Origin: Pacificibacter marinus
GTDB lineage: Bacteria; Pseudomonadota; Alphaproteobacteria; Rhodobacterales; Rhodobacteraceae
NCBI RefSeq assembly: GCF_018860665.1
Contig: NZ_JAHKPK010000018.1
Location: 1 to 64,000, forward strand
DNA length: 64,000 nt
Direction of reading: 5' to 3'
Shown: positions 35,300 to 44,878 of the stretch, in pieces
Position numbering within the stretch: position 1 is the first letter of the stretch
How the letters are laid out: each line of letters opens with the position of its first letter
Notes under the pieces: model-generated
The model's database searches: none
Told to the model about the DNA's origin: nothing
Seen by the model: the letters and a program-made list of their open reading frames with translations, nothing else
Position numbers and translations under genes: made by a program

Positions 35300-36337
35300 T
35301 TATTTTACAGCCAATGTCTCTTCAGCAGCGACAGACGCTTGTGTTGCTGCAAGCTCAGGGTCAGATACGAGACCGTATTGAGCCAATGGGCCGTCTGGGC
35401 CAGCAACTTCGTTAGAGATAAAGAATTGTGCGAATTCTTTAACGCCTGGGATAACGCCGATGTGTGCTTTTTTCACGAAGAAGTACAATGGACGAGACAC
35501 TGGGTAGTCACCAGATGCGATTGTTTCTGTTTTAGGAACAACGCCGCCCATTGTTGCAACTTTAAGTGAGTCTGTGTTGTTCTCGTAGAATGCGAGACCA
35601 AATACGCCAACACCGTTCGGGTTTGCTTCGATACGTGCGAGTGTTTCTGTGTAGTCGCCGTCGATGTCGACAGTGATACCGTTGCCGCGTACTGCAAGAC
35701 AGGCGCTTTCTGCGTCATCTTCGGACATGCCACCAGCAACCATTGCGTCAAACGCGCCAGTTTCTTCACAGCCAACCAACAGTACTTTTTCTTCAAACAC
35801 TTCGCGTGTGCCGTGCTTGGTGCCCGGAATGAATGCGTTGATGTCAACGGCTGGCAGTTCAGCGTTGAAGTCAGCCCATTGTGTGTGCGGGTTGGCAATA
35901 ACTTCGCCGTCAACCAGAACATTTGCGCCAAGAGCGTTGAAGATGTCAGTTGGTTCAAACGTTGTGAATGCTGGGCCGTCGATTTGGGATGCAAATACGA
36001 TGCCGTCGTAACCGATTTTAACTTCGATGATGTCAGTCACACCGTTTTCGAGGCAAAGCGCGATGTCGCTGTCACGGATTGGACGTGAAGAGTTTGCGAT
36101 GTCGATTGTGTTTTCGCCAACGCCTTCACAGAAGCGCTTAAGACCAGCAGATGAGCCACCGGATTCAACAACGGGTGTCGGGAAGTCAAAGTTGTCGCCA
36201 AACGCTTCAGCGACGATAGAAGCGTATGGGAGAACTGTGGAAGAACCAGCAACTTGAACGTTATCACGTGCGGCTGCGGCAGTTACAGACATAGCGGAGA
36301 TCGCCAGCGCTGAGGCGGAAAGTTTAACAAAGGACAT
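35300..36337 (-). CDS. pstS: Phosphate-binding periplasmic protein
   Basis: A 345-residue binding protein with a signal peptide ending near VTAAAARDN. The phosphate-binding loops are visible in VAGSSTVLPYA, ESGGSSAGLKRFCEG, IANSSRPI and PGTKHGTREVFEEK, the last the conserved TRE-type segment. It captures phosphate in the periplasm for PstCAB. First gene of the transport operon; a PHO-box-like repeat lies about 80-110 bp upstream of its start. Confidence 0.95.
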   Translation of the reverse strand: MSFVKLSASALAISAMSVTAAAARDNVQVAGSSTVLPYASIVAEAFGDNFDFPTPVVESGGSSAGLKRFCEGVGENTIDIANSSRPIRDSDIALCLENGVTDIIEVKIGYDGIVFASQIDGPAFTTFEPTDIFNALGANVLVDGEVIANPHTQWADFNAELPAVDINAFIPGTKHGTREVFEEKVLLVGCEETGAFDAMVAGGMSEDDAESACLAVRGNGITVDIDGDYTETLARIEANPNGVGVFGLAFYENNTDSLKVATMGGVVPKTETIASGDYPVSRPLYFFVKKAHIGVIPGVKEFAQFFISNEVAGPDGPLAQYGLVSDPELAATQASVAAEETLAVK

Positions 36338-36418
36338 ATGTAGCTCCTGAAATTCATATCATGAGAGGCGTTTCGTTTCTCTCTCAGTGGCGGTCTAAAC
36401 TCACTTAGCTATGCTTTT

Positions 36419-36447
36419 GTGAAAGTAATGTAACAAATACATGACAA
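36419..36447 (-). promoter_or_regulatory. Candidate PHO box upstream of pstS
   Basis: Minus strand: TTGTCAT-GTAT-TTGTTAC-ATTA-CTTTCAC, three 7-base repeats spaced exactly 11 bases apart and resembling the PhoB consensus CTGTCAT. The spacing places them on one face of the helix, 82-110 bp before the pstS start. Confidence 0.72.
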
Positions 36448-36494
36448 AGACCAAATTTCAGGCAAATAATATGAAGCCAAATTTAGGACAGTGA

Positions 36495-36509
36495 AGGGGC
36501 TGCGCCCCT
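36495..36509 (-). terminator. Hairpin after phoR
   Basis: AGGGGC-TGC-GCCCCT directly downstream of the phoR stop; short loop and only a weak U run, so probably an inefficient terminator. Confidence 0.4.
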
Positions 36510-36515
36510 AACCCC

Positions 36516-37583
36516 TTAATCATAAGGTAAAATAACCGAAAAACAGCTGCCGTTGCCGGAATGGCTTTCCACACGTAATCTGCCGCGGTGACGGTTTAAT
36601 ATGTGTTTCACGATGGCCAATCCAAGCCCCGTGCCGCCCATTTCACGCGATCTATGGGTGTCGACGCGGTAAAAACGTTCGGTCAGGCGCGGAATGTGAT
36701 GTGCAGGAATGCCCTCGCCTTGATCTGCGATATCAACACGCACAGCAGGGCCGCGCATTGTGGGCTCAATGGCATGAGACGTTATACAAATTGACACTTC
36801 ACCGCCATCAGGTCCGTATTTGATCGCGTTTTCAACAAGGTTGGTGAACACTTGGGTCAGTTGGTCTTGATCCCCCATCACCAAATCCTGCGCATCGCCG
36901 CCCTCTAGGCGCAACGACACTCCGCGCGCTTCGGCCAAAGGGTGCAAGGTCTGCACAACTGAGCGCACCACAGCAGGAACATTCACCTCATTCGTCGGGC
37001 GCACACGGCGGTCTGCCTCAACGCGGCTGAGCGACAAAAGATCGCCAACGATTCGATTCATGCGCTTGGCCTCTGCGTCCATAATCGACAAAAACCGTGT
37101 CCGAGCATCCACATCATTGGCCGCAGGGCCAAGCAGGGTTTCGATGAATCCAAGCACAGCCGTCAGAGGCGTGCGCAATTCATGCGATACATTCGCAACG
37201 AAATCCCGACGCATTTGCCCTGCTTCTTGCAGCTCTGTTTTGTCTTCGAACGCGATGACGACATAGCCGACATCTTGTGTCACTGCTGCGCGGATTTGAA
37301 CTTCAAAGTGCAGATCGCGCGATGATTCCGATACACGATAGATGGCAGTCGCATCCTCGCCCAAGCGCAATACGTTCTCAATGGCATCCAACAACATAGG
37401 CTGGCGCAATACCGTTATATAGTGCCGCCCTTGTGTGCCAGAGCCAAAAAGGTCTTCCGCTTTTTGATTGGCGATAACCACCCGTTCATCACGGCCAATG
37501 ACGATCAATGGTAGCGGCATCGCTTTGGCCATTTCTATTACAAGGTCATTTGCAGACGTATTGGTGTATTGTGTCGAATTCAT
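36516..37583 (-). CDS. phoR: Phosphate regulon sensor histidine kinase
   Basis: A 355-residue kinase: an N-terminal PAS domain (about 20-115, PLPLIVIGRDERVVIANQKA), a HisKA domain with phospho-acceptor His134 in NVSHELRTPLTAVLGF, and an ATPase with LVENAIKYGPDG, DQGEGI and GGTGLGLAIVKH. Strong similarity of the catalytic core and its place beside pstS identify PhoR. From the start at ATG 37583 (MNSTQYTN) no transmembrane segment is seen. Extending the open frame to 37901 adds basic, implausible sequence. It may be recruited to the membrane by PhoU/PstB. A PHO-box-like repeat lies just upstream, suggesting autoregulation. Confidence 0.9.
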   Translation of the reverse strand: MNSTQYTNTSANDLVIEMAKAMPLPLIVIGRDERVVIANQKAEDLFGSGTQGRHYITVLRQPMLLDAIENVLRLGEDATAIYRVSESSRDLHFEVQIRAAVTQDVGYVVIAFEDKTELQEAGQMRRDFVANVSHELRTPLTAVLGFIETLLGPAANDVDARTRFLSIMDAEAKRMNRIVGDLLSLSRVEADRRVRPTNEVNVPAVVRSVVQTLHPLAEARGVSLRLEGGDAQDLVMGDQDQLTQVFTNLVENAIKYGPDGGEVSICITSHAIEPTMRGPAVRVDIADQGEGIPAHHIPRLTERFYRVDTHRSREMGGTGLGLAIVKHILNRHRGRLRVESHSGNGSCFSVILPYD

Positions 37584-37614
37584 CTCGAGATCTTTCTTAA
37601 GGTGTTGCCTTGAG

Positions 37615-37643
37615 TACTGACAGAGTATGACGCGCATGTGACC
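37615..37643 (-). promoter_or_regulatory. Candidate PHO box upstream of phoR
   Basis: Minus strand GTCAC (in GGGTCAC), GTCAT and GTCAG cores follow each other at 11 and 10 bases, 30-60 bp before the phoR start. Weaker match than the pstS site but in the right place for PhoB autoregulation. The gene at 37825 is divergent and could share it. Confidence 0.45.
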
Positions 37644-37824
37644 CTTTTGCATGCGCTTTCGCTTTAAGGTTGTTGGATACGGCTTTGTATTGATTTTGCA
37701 GTTGCTTGGATTCGCAAAATGGTAATTTTTCCGATATTGCCAAAAACAAATGTTGCATTTAGGCGGGTTTCCGCTTCTCTTACAAATAAGCAGAAAAAAT
37801 TCACAATAGGCTGTGCGACGAACA

Positions 37825-38238
37825 ATGGGCAATATCTCAACTTCTAAGTTCTTTGATGTGATTGCGCTGTCCCGCAAGGATCGACAGAACAACACCAACA
37901 TGACACTGCTTGTTGGTGAATTTGCTCATGTGCAAGGCGCAGAAACCCTGATGCCCTCGTCCTCAGCTGTCTTCTACTTGGACTTTAAGGACTTATCCGC
38001 TGACGTTTTTCGTGCAGTCAATCCCGATGTGGTGATTTCGCCCGCGATCGGCACGACATTCGATTGTTTGGAATTGGCCGAGTTCTTGGAAAAAGCCGCA
38101 TTTTCTGGTCGGTATCGTGTGGTATTGGATAATATCCCGCGCCCCGATATCATCTGTCGTGAAGTGCGCCACACGCATCCGCTGCTGAATTTCGATGTCA
38201 TCAGCGGCAAACCAGCGCTTACGAAACGTATGAACTAG
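37825..38238 (+). CDS. Hypothetical protein divergent from phoR
   Basis: A 137-residue soluble protein (MGNISTSKFFDVIALSRK at the N-terminus) with alternating strands and helices: FYLDFKDLSADVF, NPDVVISPAIGTTFDCLELAEFL, YRVVLDNIPRPDIICREVR. The 'DVVISP' and 'YRVVLDN' strands suggest a Rossmann-like alpha/beta fold related to receiver-like domains, but no catalytic motif is evident. A GTG four codons upstream (37813) is an alternative start. I do not recognise the family. Divergent from phoR across a shared 240-bp promoter region. Confidence 0.58.
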   Translation: MGNISTSKFFDVIALSRKDRQNNTNMTLLVGEFAHVQGAETLMPSSSAVFYLDFKDLSADVFRAVNPDVVISPAIGTTFDCLELAEFLEKAAFSGRYRVVLDNIPRPDIICREVRHTHPLLNFDVISGKPALTKRMN

Positions 38239-38293
38239 GCGGCGGTTCGATCACGACCGCCTCGTTCTATTGTGCGCCCTGTAAAAAAACAGC

Positions 38294-38824
38294 TCACCCA
38301 ATCGGTTTGAGACCAGCTTGAAACCGACGTCCGTTTTGTTGATAGCGCAGAGCTTGCTGTTTTAGCGCCTCGATTTGATCTTGTGTCAATTCACGCACAA
38401 CTTTCCCAGGGGCCCCCATCACAACGGATCCGTCAGGGATTTCTTTATTCTCGGTGATCAAAGCCCCTGCCCCGATCAGACAATTTTTGCCGATCTTGGC
38501 ACCGTTCAACACGATTGCCCCCATGCCAATCAATGTGTTCTCGCCCAAGGTGCAGCCGTGCAGCATGGCTTTATGCCCAATCGTACAGCCCGCGCCGATG
38601 GTCAAAGGTGACCCCATATCCGTATGCAGGACCGCGTTTTCTTGCACGTTGCTGCCGACACCGACATCAATCATTTCATTGTCGCCGCGCAATGTCGCAC
38701 CAAACCAGATGTTCGCGCCCTTCCCCAAACGGACCTTGCCGATGACATTGGCATCATGCGCGACCCAGTAATCGCCATCCTCTGGTAAAATAGGCGCGTG
38801 ATCGTCAAGACTATAGAGTGTCAT
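38294..38824 (-). CDS. Gamma-carbonic-anhydrase-like hexapeptide protein (YrdA type)
   Basis: A 176-residue left-handed beta-helix protein with repeated hexapeptides ([34 protein letters not shown]). Histidines in VLHTD, IGHKA and MLHG occupy the trimer-interface metal sites of gamma carbonic anhydrases. Family members include YrdA, PaaY and CaiE; most have weak or undetermined activity. It overlaps the gmk stop by 4 bases (ATGA) and so is translationally coupled to it. Confidence 0.88.
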   Translation of the reverse strand: MTLYSLDDHAPILPEDGDYWVAHDANVIGKVRLGKGANIWFGATLRGDNEMIDVGVGSNVQENAVLHTDMGSPLTIGAGCTIGHKAMLHGCTLGENTLIGMGAIVLNGAKIGKNCLIGAGALITENKEIPDGSVVMGAPGKVVRELTQDQIEALKQQALRYQQNGRRFQAGLKPIG

Positions 38825-39468
38825 GTTTCAATCTCCTCAAATTCCGCTTGCAAGCCACGCACCACATCCAACAACCCCGGTTGCTGCCTACGGTGCAGCC
38901 GCTCTGCCGAAACGATGGTTTTTAAACGTTCAAATGATGTATCAAGATCGTCATTCACCAGAACATAATCATAGCCATCCCAGTGACTGATCTCGTCCCA
39001 ACTTTGGCGCATCCGCTTTTCAATCACATCCGAACTGTCTTGGCCGCGGGTCTCAAGCCGTCTACGCAACTCGGTGATGGAGGGCGGTAAAACAAAGATC
39101 GACAAGACGTGATCGCGTAGGGCTGAATTGGCGATTTGCTGCGCCCCTTGCCAATCAACATCGAACAACACATCCTTGCCCGCTTCAATCGCTTTACGCA
39201 CAGGCCCCGCGGGCGAGCCATAATAGTTGCCAAACACCAAAGCATGCTCAAGCATATCGCCGCTGGTGACCATCGATTTAAAGTCATCCTCGGCTGTGAA
39301 ATGGTAATCAACGCCATTTTGCTCGCCGAGGCGCGGTGCGCGAGTGGTGGCAGAGACGGAAAAGCTCAACGTCTCGTCCCACTGCATCAAACGTTTGGCA
39401 AGCGTGGATTTACCCGCACCAGAGGGCGACGATAAAATGATAAGAAGTCCGCGGCGTTCGGCTGACAT
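38821..39468 (-). CDS. gmk: Guanylate kinase
   Basis: A 215-residue enzyme that phosphorylates GMP to GDP. P-loop [16 protein letters not shown], the GMP-binding [21 protein letters not shown] and the [10 protein letters not shown] motif are visible. ATG 39468 follows AAGGAGG by 5 bases, clearly the start; the open frame continues upstream to 39627 without homology. Co-transcribed with the hexapeptide protein. Confidence 0.95.
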   Translation of the reverse strand: MSAERRGLLIILSSPSGAGKSTLAKRLMQWDETLSFSVSATTRAPRLGEQNGVDYHFTAEDDFKSMVTSGDMLEHALVFGNYYGSPAGPVRKAIEAGKDVLFDVDWQGAQQIANSALRDHVLSIFVLPPSITELRRRLETRGQDSSDVIEKRMRQSWDEISHWDGYDYVLVNDDLDTSFERLKTIVSAERLHRRQQPGLLDVVRGLQAEFEEIET

Positions 39469-40047
39469 ATGTCCCTCCTTATAATGGACCATATTTCTAT
39501 AATGCGCGCTGATAGGCTTGACCACCGTTTCGAATGACCTTTCGCAGGTGATTTTCGCGGCAGTGCAGCAATAAGGCAAGTGGAGCCTGCAATTTGATAT
39601 GACGCCACTCAAATGAGGCAAAAACATGTCCTGCCCTACGGGAACGTCAGAAAGGCAGTCCTTTTAAAACGCCAGAATTAACGTTTGAGTCGCCCCTATA
39701 ATCGTTGATTTTGCGGCTGCACCCAACTCATTTGACGATTGGAAGTCACATATGAGCGCATCACGGCAGCTTTTTCTGATCCGAACTCCAGCGATCGAAT
39801 AATAATTATATGTATCTGTTTTCATGATGTATTTGAGAAATTCAGTATCGTAACTTTACAAAAACATGCCCTGAAATGGCTATTTCAGCGACCAAAACAG
39901 CGTTCGATATTAACCATTCATTAGGAATTTCCACCAATTTAGGCAAACTCGTGGCATAAAAGGGTCAAGCAAGCACAGAGACAAAGTGCGCAGTCAGAAC
40001 AATGCAGCAAAGGCACATAACACCGCTGCAAACGATTAGGTGATGAA
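39469..40047. other. 579-bp intergenic region
   Basis: No convincing gene. It separates gmk (minus) and the PAS-protein gene (plus) and should hold both promoters. One CtrA-like element, TTAA-N7-TTAG at 39910-39924, lies about 125 bp before the PAS gene and differs by one base from the CtrA consensus TTAA-N7-TTAA. The short open frame at 39739-39924 has no coding character. Confidence 0.4.
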
Positions 40048-40782
40048 ATGAAAATTGATTATGACAGCGGGTCTAACGTCGTATCCCTTATGCCTCGTCG
40101 CAACGAAATGATCTTTCCTGCTTTGCGCGAAGTCGAAGCCTACTGGGACGGCCTGCGCAACGGTCGCCCTGTGCCAGCCCGCAGCGACATTGATCCTCGC
40201 GGTATGCAATCTTCATTGGAATTCGCATTTATACTTGAGCGCATCGCCCCTGGTGTGGCCCGCTTTCGTCTTGCCGGTATGCACTTGACCGATTTGATGG
40301 GCATGGAGGTGCGCGGTATGCCACTTACCGCAATATTCGTGCCTGAAAGCCGCGCGAAAGTTTCTGCGGTGATCGAATCTGTATGTGACAGCCCGCAGAT
40401 CGCAACACTGACCCTGAAAGGTGAGCGCGGCATCGGTCGCGGTTCATTGGACGCGCAGCTTTTGCTTTGCCCGCTGAAATCCGATCTTGGGGATGTGAAT
40501 CGTATTCTTGGCTGCTTGCAATCCAAAGGCGACATCGGCCGTCAGCCCCGCCGCTTTGAAGCTGTTGAAACTGTGTCACGCGCTCTTATGAATGGTGGCG
40601 TTCAAGACAGACCAATGCCAGAGGGCATCACTGAAAAAGGCACCCCAATCCCACAAGGCTTCGCAGAAGCGCGCAAAGCCTACCTTGAGCAAAAAGACAG
40701 TATGACACCTGCTCAAGACACTCCACAGCCTCCGCGCCCGACAGGCAAACCCGCTTTGCGCCTTGTGTCGACCGATGACTGA
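40048..40782 (+). CDS. PAS_5-domain protein
   Basis: A 244-residue soluble protein. Residues about 22-160 carry the PAS_5 pattern of alphaproteobacteria: LREVEAYWDGLRNGRPVPAR, SDIDPRGMQ, AFILERIAPGVARFRLAG and GMEVRGMPLTAIF. The rest is a flexible, proline-rich tail. PAS_5 proteins may sense small molecules, but none of this type has an established role that I can name. No output domain is attached. AGGTGATGAA precedes the ATG. Ends before a strong bidirectional terminator. Confidence 0.82.
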   Translation: MKIDYDSGSNVVSLMPRRNEMIFPALREVEAYWDGLRNGRPVPARSDIDPRGMQSSLEFAFILERIAPGVARFRLAGMHLTDLMGMEVRGMPLTAIFVPESRAKVSAVIESVCDSPQIATLTLKGERGIGRGSLDAQLLLCPLKSDLGDVNRILGCLQSKGDIGRQPRRFEAVETVSRALMNGGVQDRPMPEGITEKGTPIPQGFAEARKAYLEQKDSMTPAQDTPQPPRPTGKPALRLVSTDD

Positions 40783-40859
40783 CCGCATGAACCTGAGCGC
40801 GTTGCGGTAAGAACTGTCACCTAGCGCACACCGCAATGTGACCTAACGACCAGACATAA

Positions 40860-40888
40860 AAAAGGCCGGACATGACGTCCGGCCTTTT
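40860..40888. terminator. Bidirectional intrinsic terminator
   Basis: AAAAGGCCGGAC / GTCCGGCCTTTT, perfect 12-bp arms, loop ATGAC. Serves the convergent PAS-protein and DAHP synthase genes. Confidence 0.92.
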
Positions 40889-40908
40889 CATATTCTATAT
40901 CTTATCGC

Positions 40909-42255
40909 TTAGCGTGCGTTTTTAGACAGTTCTTCAGCCACCAAAAACGCCAGTTCCAAAGCTTGTGACGCGTTCAAGCGCGGATCACAGGCTGTGTGGT
41001 AACGATCAGCCAGATTTTCGTCGGTCACTTCAATCGCGCCGCCGGTGCATTCTGTCACATCCGCGCCCGTCATCTCGAAATGTACACCGCCCGGAATGGT
41101 CCCGTGTTCGCGGTGAACTTCAAAGAATTCCTGCACTTCGCCCAAAACGCTTTCAAACGGACGGGTTTTGTAACCGCTGTCTGATTTGATCGTATTGCCG
41201 TGCATCGGATCGCAAGACCACACAACGTTTGCGCCCTCTTCTTTCACCGCTTGAATCAAACGTGGCAGATGCTCTTTGACATTGCCGGCCCCGAAGCGCG
41301 CGATCAGCGTCAAGCGCCCTGCCTCATTCGCTGGGTTCAGCTTTTTCATCAAGATTTTCAGGTCTTCTGCAGTCGTTGTCGGACCACATTTCAAACCGAT
41401 GGGGTTGGACACGCCAGAACAGAATTCAACATGTGCCCCGTCAGGTTGACGTGTGCGGTCGCCGATCCAAATCATGTGACCCGATCCTGCGACGGTATCG
41501 CCCAAAGTGCTGTCCACGCGGGTCAGCGCCTCTTCGTATTCCAACAACAACGCTTCGTGCGAGGTGTAGAAATCAACGGTTTTCAGATCGTTATTATTGT
41601 CAGACGTCATGCCTGCGGCGCGCATGAAATCCAGCGCGTCTTGGATGCGATTGGCCATATCGCGGTATTTCTCGGCTTCGTCGGCCTCCGTGAAGCCCAG
41701 AGTCCATCCATGCACGCGGTGCACATCGGCAAAACCACCCTTTGAGTATGCGCGCAACAAGTTCAAGCTTGCCGCCGCTTGGGTGTAGGCTTGCAACATG
41801 CGGTCTGGGTCGGGGATACGCGCTTCAGGTGTGAAATCGAACCCGTTGATGATGTCGCCGCGGTAGCTTGGCAACTCGACACCATTTGATGTCTCAGTGG
41901 GCGCTGAGCGTGGCTTGGCGAATTGCCCCGCCATACGGCCAACTTTCACCACAGGCACTTTCGCACCAAAGGTCAAAACCATCGCCATTTGCAGCATCAC
42001 TTTGAACGTGTCGCGAATTTGATCTGCACCAAACTCAGCAAAGCTTTCCGCACAATCGCCACCTTGCAGCAAGAACGCTTCACCGCGTGAGGCAGCCGCC
42101 AGTTGTGATTTCAATGTTTTGATCTCGCCCGCAAAGACAAGAGGAGGATACTTGGAGAGTTGTGCCTCAACCGCGTTGAGTTTTGCCTCGTCCGTATACT
42201 CGGGCATTTGCACACGCGGTTTGTTACGCCATGCTGATTTTACCCAATCCGTCAT
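40909..42255 (-). CDS. Class II 3-deoxy-7-phosphoheptulonate (DAHP) synthase
   Basis: A 448-residue plant/actinobacterial-type DAHP synthase that joins phosphoenolpyruvate and erythrose 4-phosphate at the entry to aromatic amino acid synthesis. Conserved elements include [53 protein letters not shown] and [12 protein letters not shown]. The metal-binding Cys in GGDCAESF and His in DPMHG are present. Single-gene unit, about 500 bp from the next gene upstream. Confidence 0.93.
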   Translation of the reverse strand: MTDWVKSAWRNKPRVQMPEYTDEAKLNAVEAQLSKYPPLVFAGEIKTLKSQLAAASRGEAFLLQGGDCAESFAEFGADQIRDTFKVMLQMAMVLTFGAKVPVVKVGRMAGQFAKPRSAPTETSNGVELPSYRGDIINGFDFTPEARIPDPDRMLQAYTQAAASLNLLRAYSKGGFADVHRVHGWTLGFTEADEAEKYRDMANRIQDALDFMRAAGMTSDNNNDLKTVDFYTSHEALLLEYEEALTRVDSTLGDTVAGSGHMIWIGDRTRQPDGAHVEFCSGVSNPIGLKCGPTTTAEDLKILMKKLNPANEAGRLTLIARFGAGNVKEHLPRLIQAVKEEGANVVWSCDPMHGNTIKSDSGYKTRPFESVLGEVQEFFEVHREHGTIPGGVHFEMTGADVTECTGGAIEVTDENLADRYHTACDPRLNASQALELAFLVAEELSKNAR

Positions 42256-42776
42256 TGTCTCTACTCCGGGAAATTAATTCATTTATGCCGCACCACGCAG
42301 AGTGTTAGCGCGAGCAGCCTAAGCGTTATAGGCGCAGGTCTTGGGTTGGAAAACCCGAAATGGTAAAAAAAGTTGCGCAATTTAGGGGCAATCGCACAAT
42401 CAACATGCGCATTGGTCGCAACACCCCCCAGAAACCGTCATATCTTTTGGATGAATTGCCTTACAAGGAACCTATGTCACAGGCCAAAGCAGCCCGAAAT
42501 AGGTGCCGTGACGTTACGTGATGTTTGAGCGATTCTTAGGTGTCTTGCTGCTTCCAGCACCTTTTCACACAATTTCCATGGACCAACTGAGATCATATTT
42601 CTGCTGTTTGGTATAGAAAAAGGGTGTTTTTTGTACAATTGGATAAAAAATACACAATATATGGGACACTGTTTCTAATTCCACTATGCCAACCGCCATC
42701 TCCGTCTAGTTGCTTTTCATTTGGAAACTGTCGATCTACGCTTCCCGCAGGACAATGATTCAACTGGGAGATAACA
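42256..42776. other. 521-bp intergenic region between divergent DAHP synthase and livJ-like genes
   Basis: No gene or clear RNA structure. The part nearest the binding-protein gene is AT-rich (42600-42680) and probably holds its promoter; GGGAG lies 6-7 bases before ATG 42777. A small GGGTT / AACCC hairpin occurs near 42341-42354. I see no riboswitch fold. Confidence 0.35.
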
Positions 42777-43961
42777 ATGAAAAAACTTCTATTGGCCACA
42801 GCGGCCACAACACTTATGGCAGGCGCATCATACGCTGATGAAATCAAGCTGGGCCTTATGCTCGGTTTTTCTGGTCCTGCTGAATCTTTGGCACCAGACA
42901 TGGCTGGCGGCGTGCGCGCTGCGGCAAAAGAAATCTCTGACAGCGGCAAATTCTTGGGTGGCACAACGGTTGCCATCGTTGAAGGCGATTCCACATGTAC
43001 GGACGCAGCAGTTGCGTCGTCTGTTGCAGAACGCATGATCACATCTGACGGCATTGTTGGCCTTGTTGGCGCTTTGTGTTCTGGTGCGACAGGTGCAGCT
43101 TTGACAAATGTTGCGGTGCCAAACGGCATGGTCATGTTCTCGCCATCCGCAACATCGCCCTCTTTGACAACCATCGAAGACAACGGCTTGTTCTTCCGCG
43201 CGTCCCCATCTGACGCGCGCCAAGGCCAAGTTATGGCTGAATCGCTGCTCGAAAAAGGTGTGATGACAGCGGCTGTCACCTACACAAATAATGACTACGG
43301 CAAAGGCTTGGCCGATGCGTTTGAATCCTCCTACACAGCTTTGGGCGGTAAAGTCACAATCAACACATCCCATGAAGATGGCAAAGCGGATTACTCTGCT
43401 GAAGTGGGTGCATTGGCCTCTGCTGGCGGTGATATTCTTGTTGTTGTCGGATACCTTGATCAAGGTGGTCCAGGCATCATTCGTGCGGCTCTCGACACAG
43501 GTGCCTTTGATCGTTTCCACCTACCTGATGCGATGATCGGCGACACAATCGAAGAGCGCTTTGGCACTGAAATCGAAGGGGCTACTGGTCAAGTTCCAGG
43601 ATCAGATTCCCCAGGTGGCGAGCTGCTCGTCGCGATTGGCGAAGCAAACGGTTACAATGGCACAGCGCCCTACGCCCCTGAATCCTATGACGCAGGTGCT
43701 ATGATCTTGCTGGCGATGCAGGCAGCTGGGTCATCCGATCCACAGGTTTACAAAGACTTTGTGATGGGTGTTGCAAATGCTCCGGGTGAAAAAATCTTCC
43801 CCGGTGAATTGGCCAAAGCGCTCGATATCCTCGCCTCTGGCGGTGAGATTGACTATGTGGGCGGCACCGCTGCCGAGTTGATCGAACCCGGTGAAGCGGC
43901 TGGATCTTACCGTGAGATTCTTGTCAAAGACGGTAAAATCACCACTGTTGGCTACCGCTAA
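42777..43961 (+). CDS. livJ: Branched-chain amino acid-type ABC transporter substrate-binding protein
   Basis: A 394-residue periplasmic binding protein with signal peptide ending near GASYA. It is a type I fold (LivJ/LivK-like): LGLMLGFSGPAESLAPDMAGGVRAA, VGLVGALCSGATGAAL, YTNNDYGKGLADAF and PYAPESYDAGAMILLA. It captures an amino acid or related compound for the downstream LivGFHM; ligand not predictable. Followed by a stable hairpin that may balance its high expression against the membrane subunits. The symbol is by family analogy. Confidence 0.85.
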   Translation: MKKLLLATAATTLMAGASYADEIKLGLMLGFSGPAESLAPDMAGGVRAAAKEISDSGKFLGGTTVAIVEGDSTCTDAAVASSVAERMITSDGIVGLVGALCSGATGAALTNVAVPNGMVMFSPSATSPSLTTIEDNGLFFRASPSDARQGQVMAESLLEKGVMTAAVTYTNNDYGKGLADAFESSYTALGGKVTINTSHEDGKADYSAEVGALASAGGDILVVVGYLDQGGPGIIRAALDTGAFDRFHLPDAMIGDTIEERFGTEIEGATGQVPGSDSPGGELLVAIGEANGYNGTAPYAPESYDAGAMILLAMQAAGSSDPQVYKDFVMGVANAPGEKIFPGELAKALDILASGGEIDYVGGTAAELIEPGEAAGSYREILVKDGKITTVGYR

Positions 43962-43980
43962 TCGGTTAGACATTTTGCGC

Positions 43981-44003
43981 AGCCCGAGATTCTGTCTCGG
44001 GCT
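43981..44003 (+). terminator. Hairpin after the binding-protein gene
   Basis: AGCCCGAGA / TCTCGGGCT, perfect 9-bp stem, 5-base loop, followed by only a short GTTC, so more likely a partial terminator or message stabiliser than a full stop before livG. Confidence 0.6.
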
Positions 44004-44053
44004 GTTCGCATAGTCGACCCACAAAAAGACGGTAAACCCAAGGGGATAGTTAT

Positions 44054-44878
44054 ATGATCGAAGTGCGTGATCTACACATGCATTTCGGCGGTTTTCGCGC
44101 GGTGGACGGGGCATCGCTTTCCATCAAGGAAGGTTCCATTACGGGTCTGATTGGCCCAAATGGCGCGGGGAAAACGTCGCTTTTCAATTGCATCGCAGGC
44201 GTTTTGACGCCCACCAGCGGACAAATCTTGTTTGATGGCGAAGACGTCACAGGTTTGAAACCGCATCAATTGTTCCACAAAGGCATCTTGCGCACCTTTC
44301 AAATCGCGCATGAGTTTTCCACCATGACGGTGCGTGAAAACCTGATGATGGTGCCCGCCAATCAATCTGGTGAAACGCTGTGGAACGCTTGGTTCAAACG
44401 CGGTCAGATTGCTGTTGAAGAAGCAGCTTTGCGTAAAAAAGCCGACGAAGTTCTAGAATTTTTGACCATTTCTCATATCGCGGATGAAAAAGCTGGCAAC
44501 ATCTCTGGCGGGCAAAAAAAGCTTGTCGAACTGGGCCGCACCATGATGGTCGACGCCAAAATCGTCTTTCTGGACGAAGTGGGCGCAGGCGTGAACCGTA
44601 CCCTGCTGTACACTATTGCCGATGCGATTAAGCGTTTGAACACGGAACGAGGCTACACGTTTTGCATGATCGAACATGATATGGAGTTCATCAAAATGCT
44701 CTGTGATCCGGTGATTGTTATGGCCTCGGGCCAAGTGATGGCAACGGGATCAGCGGACGAGATTATGCAAAATGAACAGGTGATCGAGGCCTATCTAGGC
44801 ACTGGCATCAAGAACAAAGAAGCCACCGAAGGGCTAACCAAGAACGCCATTCCAGCAGCATCGGAGGGCACAGCATGA
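44054..44878 (+). CDS. livG: Branched-chain amino acid ABC transporter ATPase LivG
   Basis: A 274-residue ABC ATPase: Walker A GPNGAGKTSLFNCIAG, signature NISGGQKKLVELGR, Walker B IVFLDEVGAGVN with the catalytic Glu kept, and H-loop MIEHDMEFI. The residues after the Walker B Glu (VGAGVN) depart from the usual PAAGLN but occur in some HAAT transporters. The GLKPHQLFHKGILRTFQI stretch is typical of LivG. It overlaps livF by 4 bases (ATGA). Confidence 0.92.
   Translation: MIEVRDLHMHFGGFRAVDGASLSIKEGSITGLIGPNGAGKTSLFNCIAGVLTPTSGQILFDGEDVTGLKPHQLFHKGILRTFQIAHEFSTMTVRENLMMVPANQSGETLWNAWFKRGQIAVEEAALRKKADEVLEFLTISHIADEKAGNISGGQKKLVELGRTMMVDAKIVFLDEVGAGVNRTLLYTIADAIKRLNTERGYTFCMIEHDMEFIKMLCDPVIVMASGQVMATGSADEIMQNEQVIEAYLGTGIKNKEATEGLTKNAIPAASEGTA

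Noticed and set aside
42256-42776. Search for a riboswitch before the livJ-like gene
   Set aside because: Only a trivial hairpin was seen; no conserved aptamer core.
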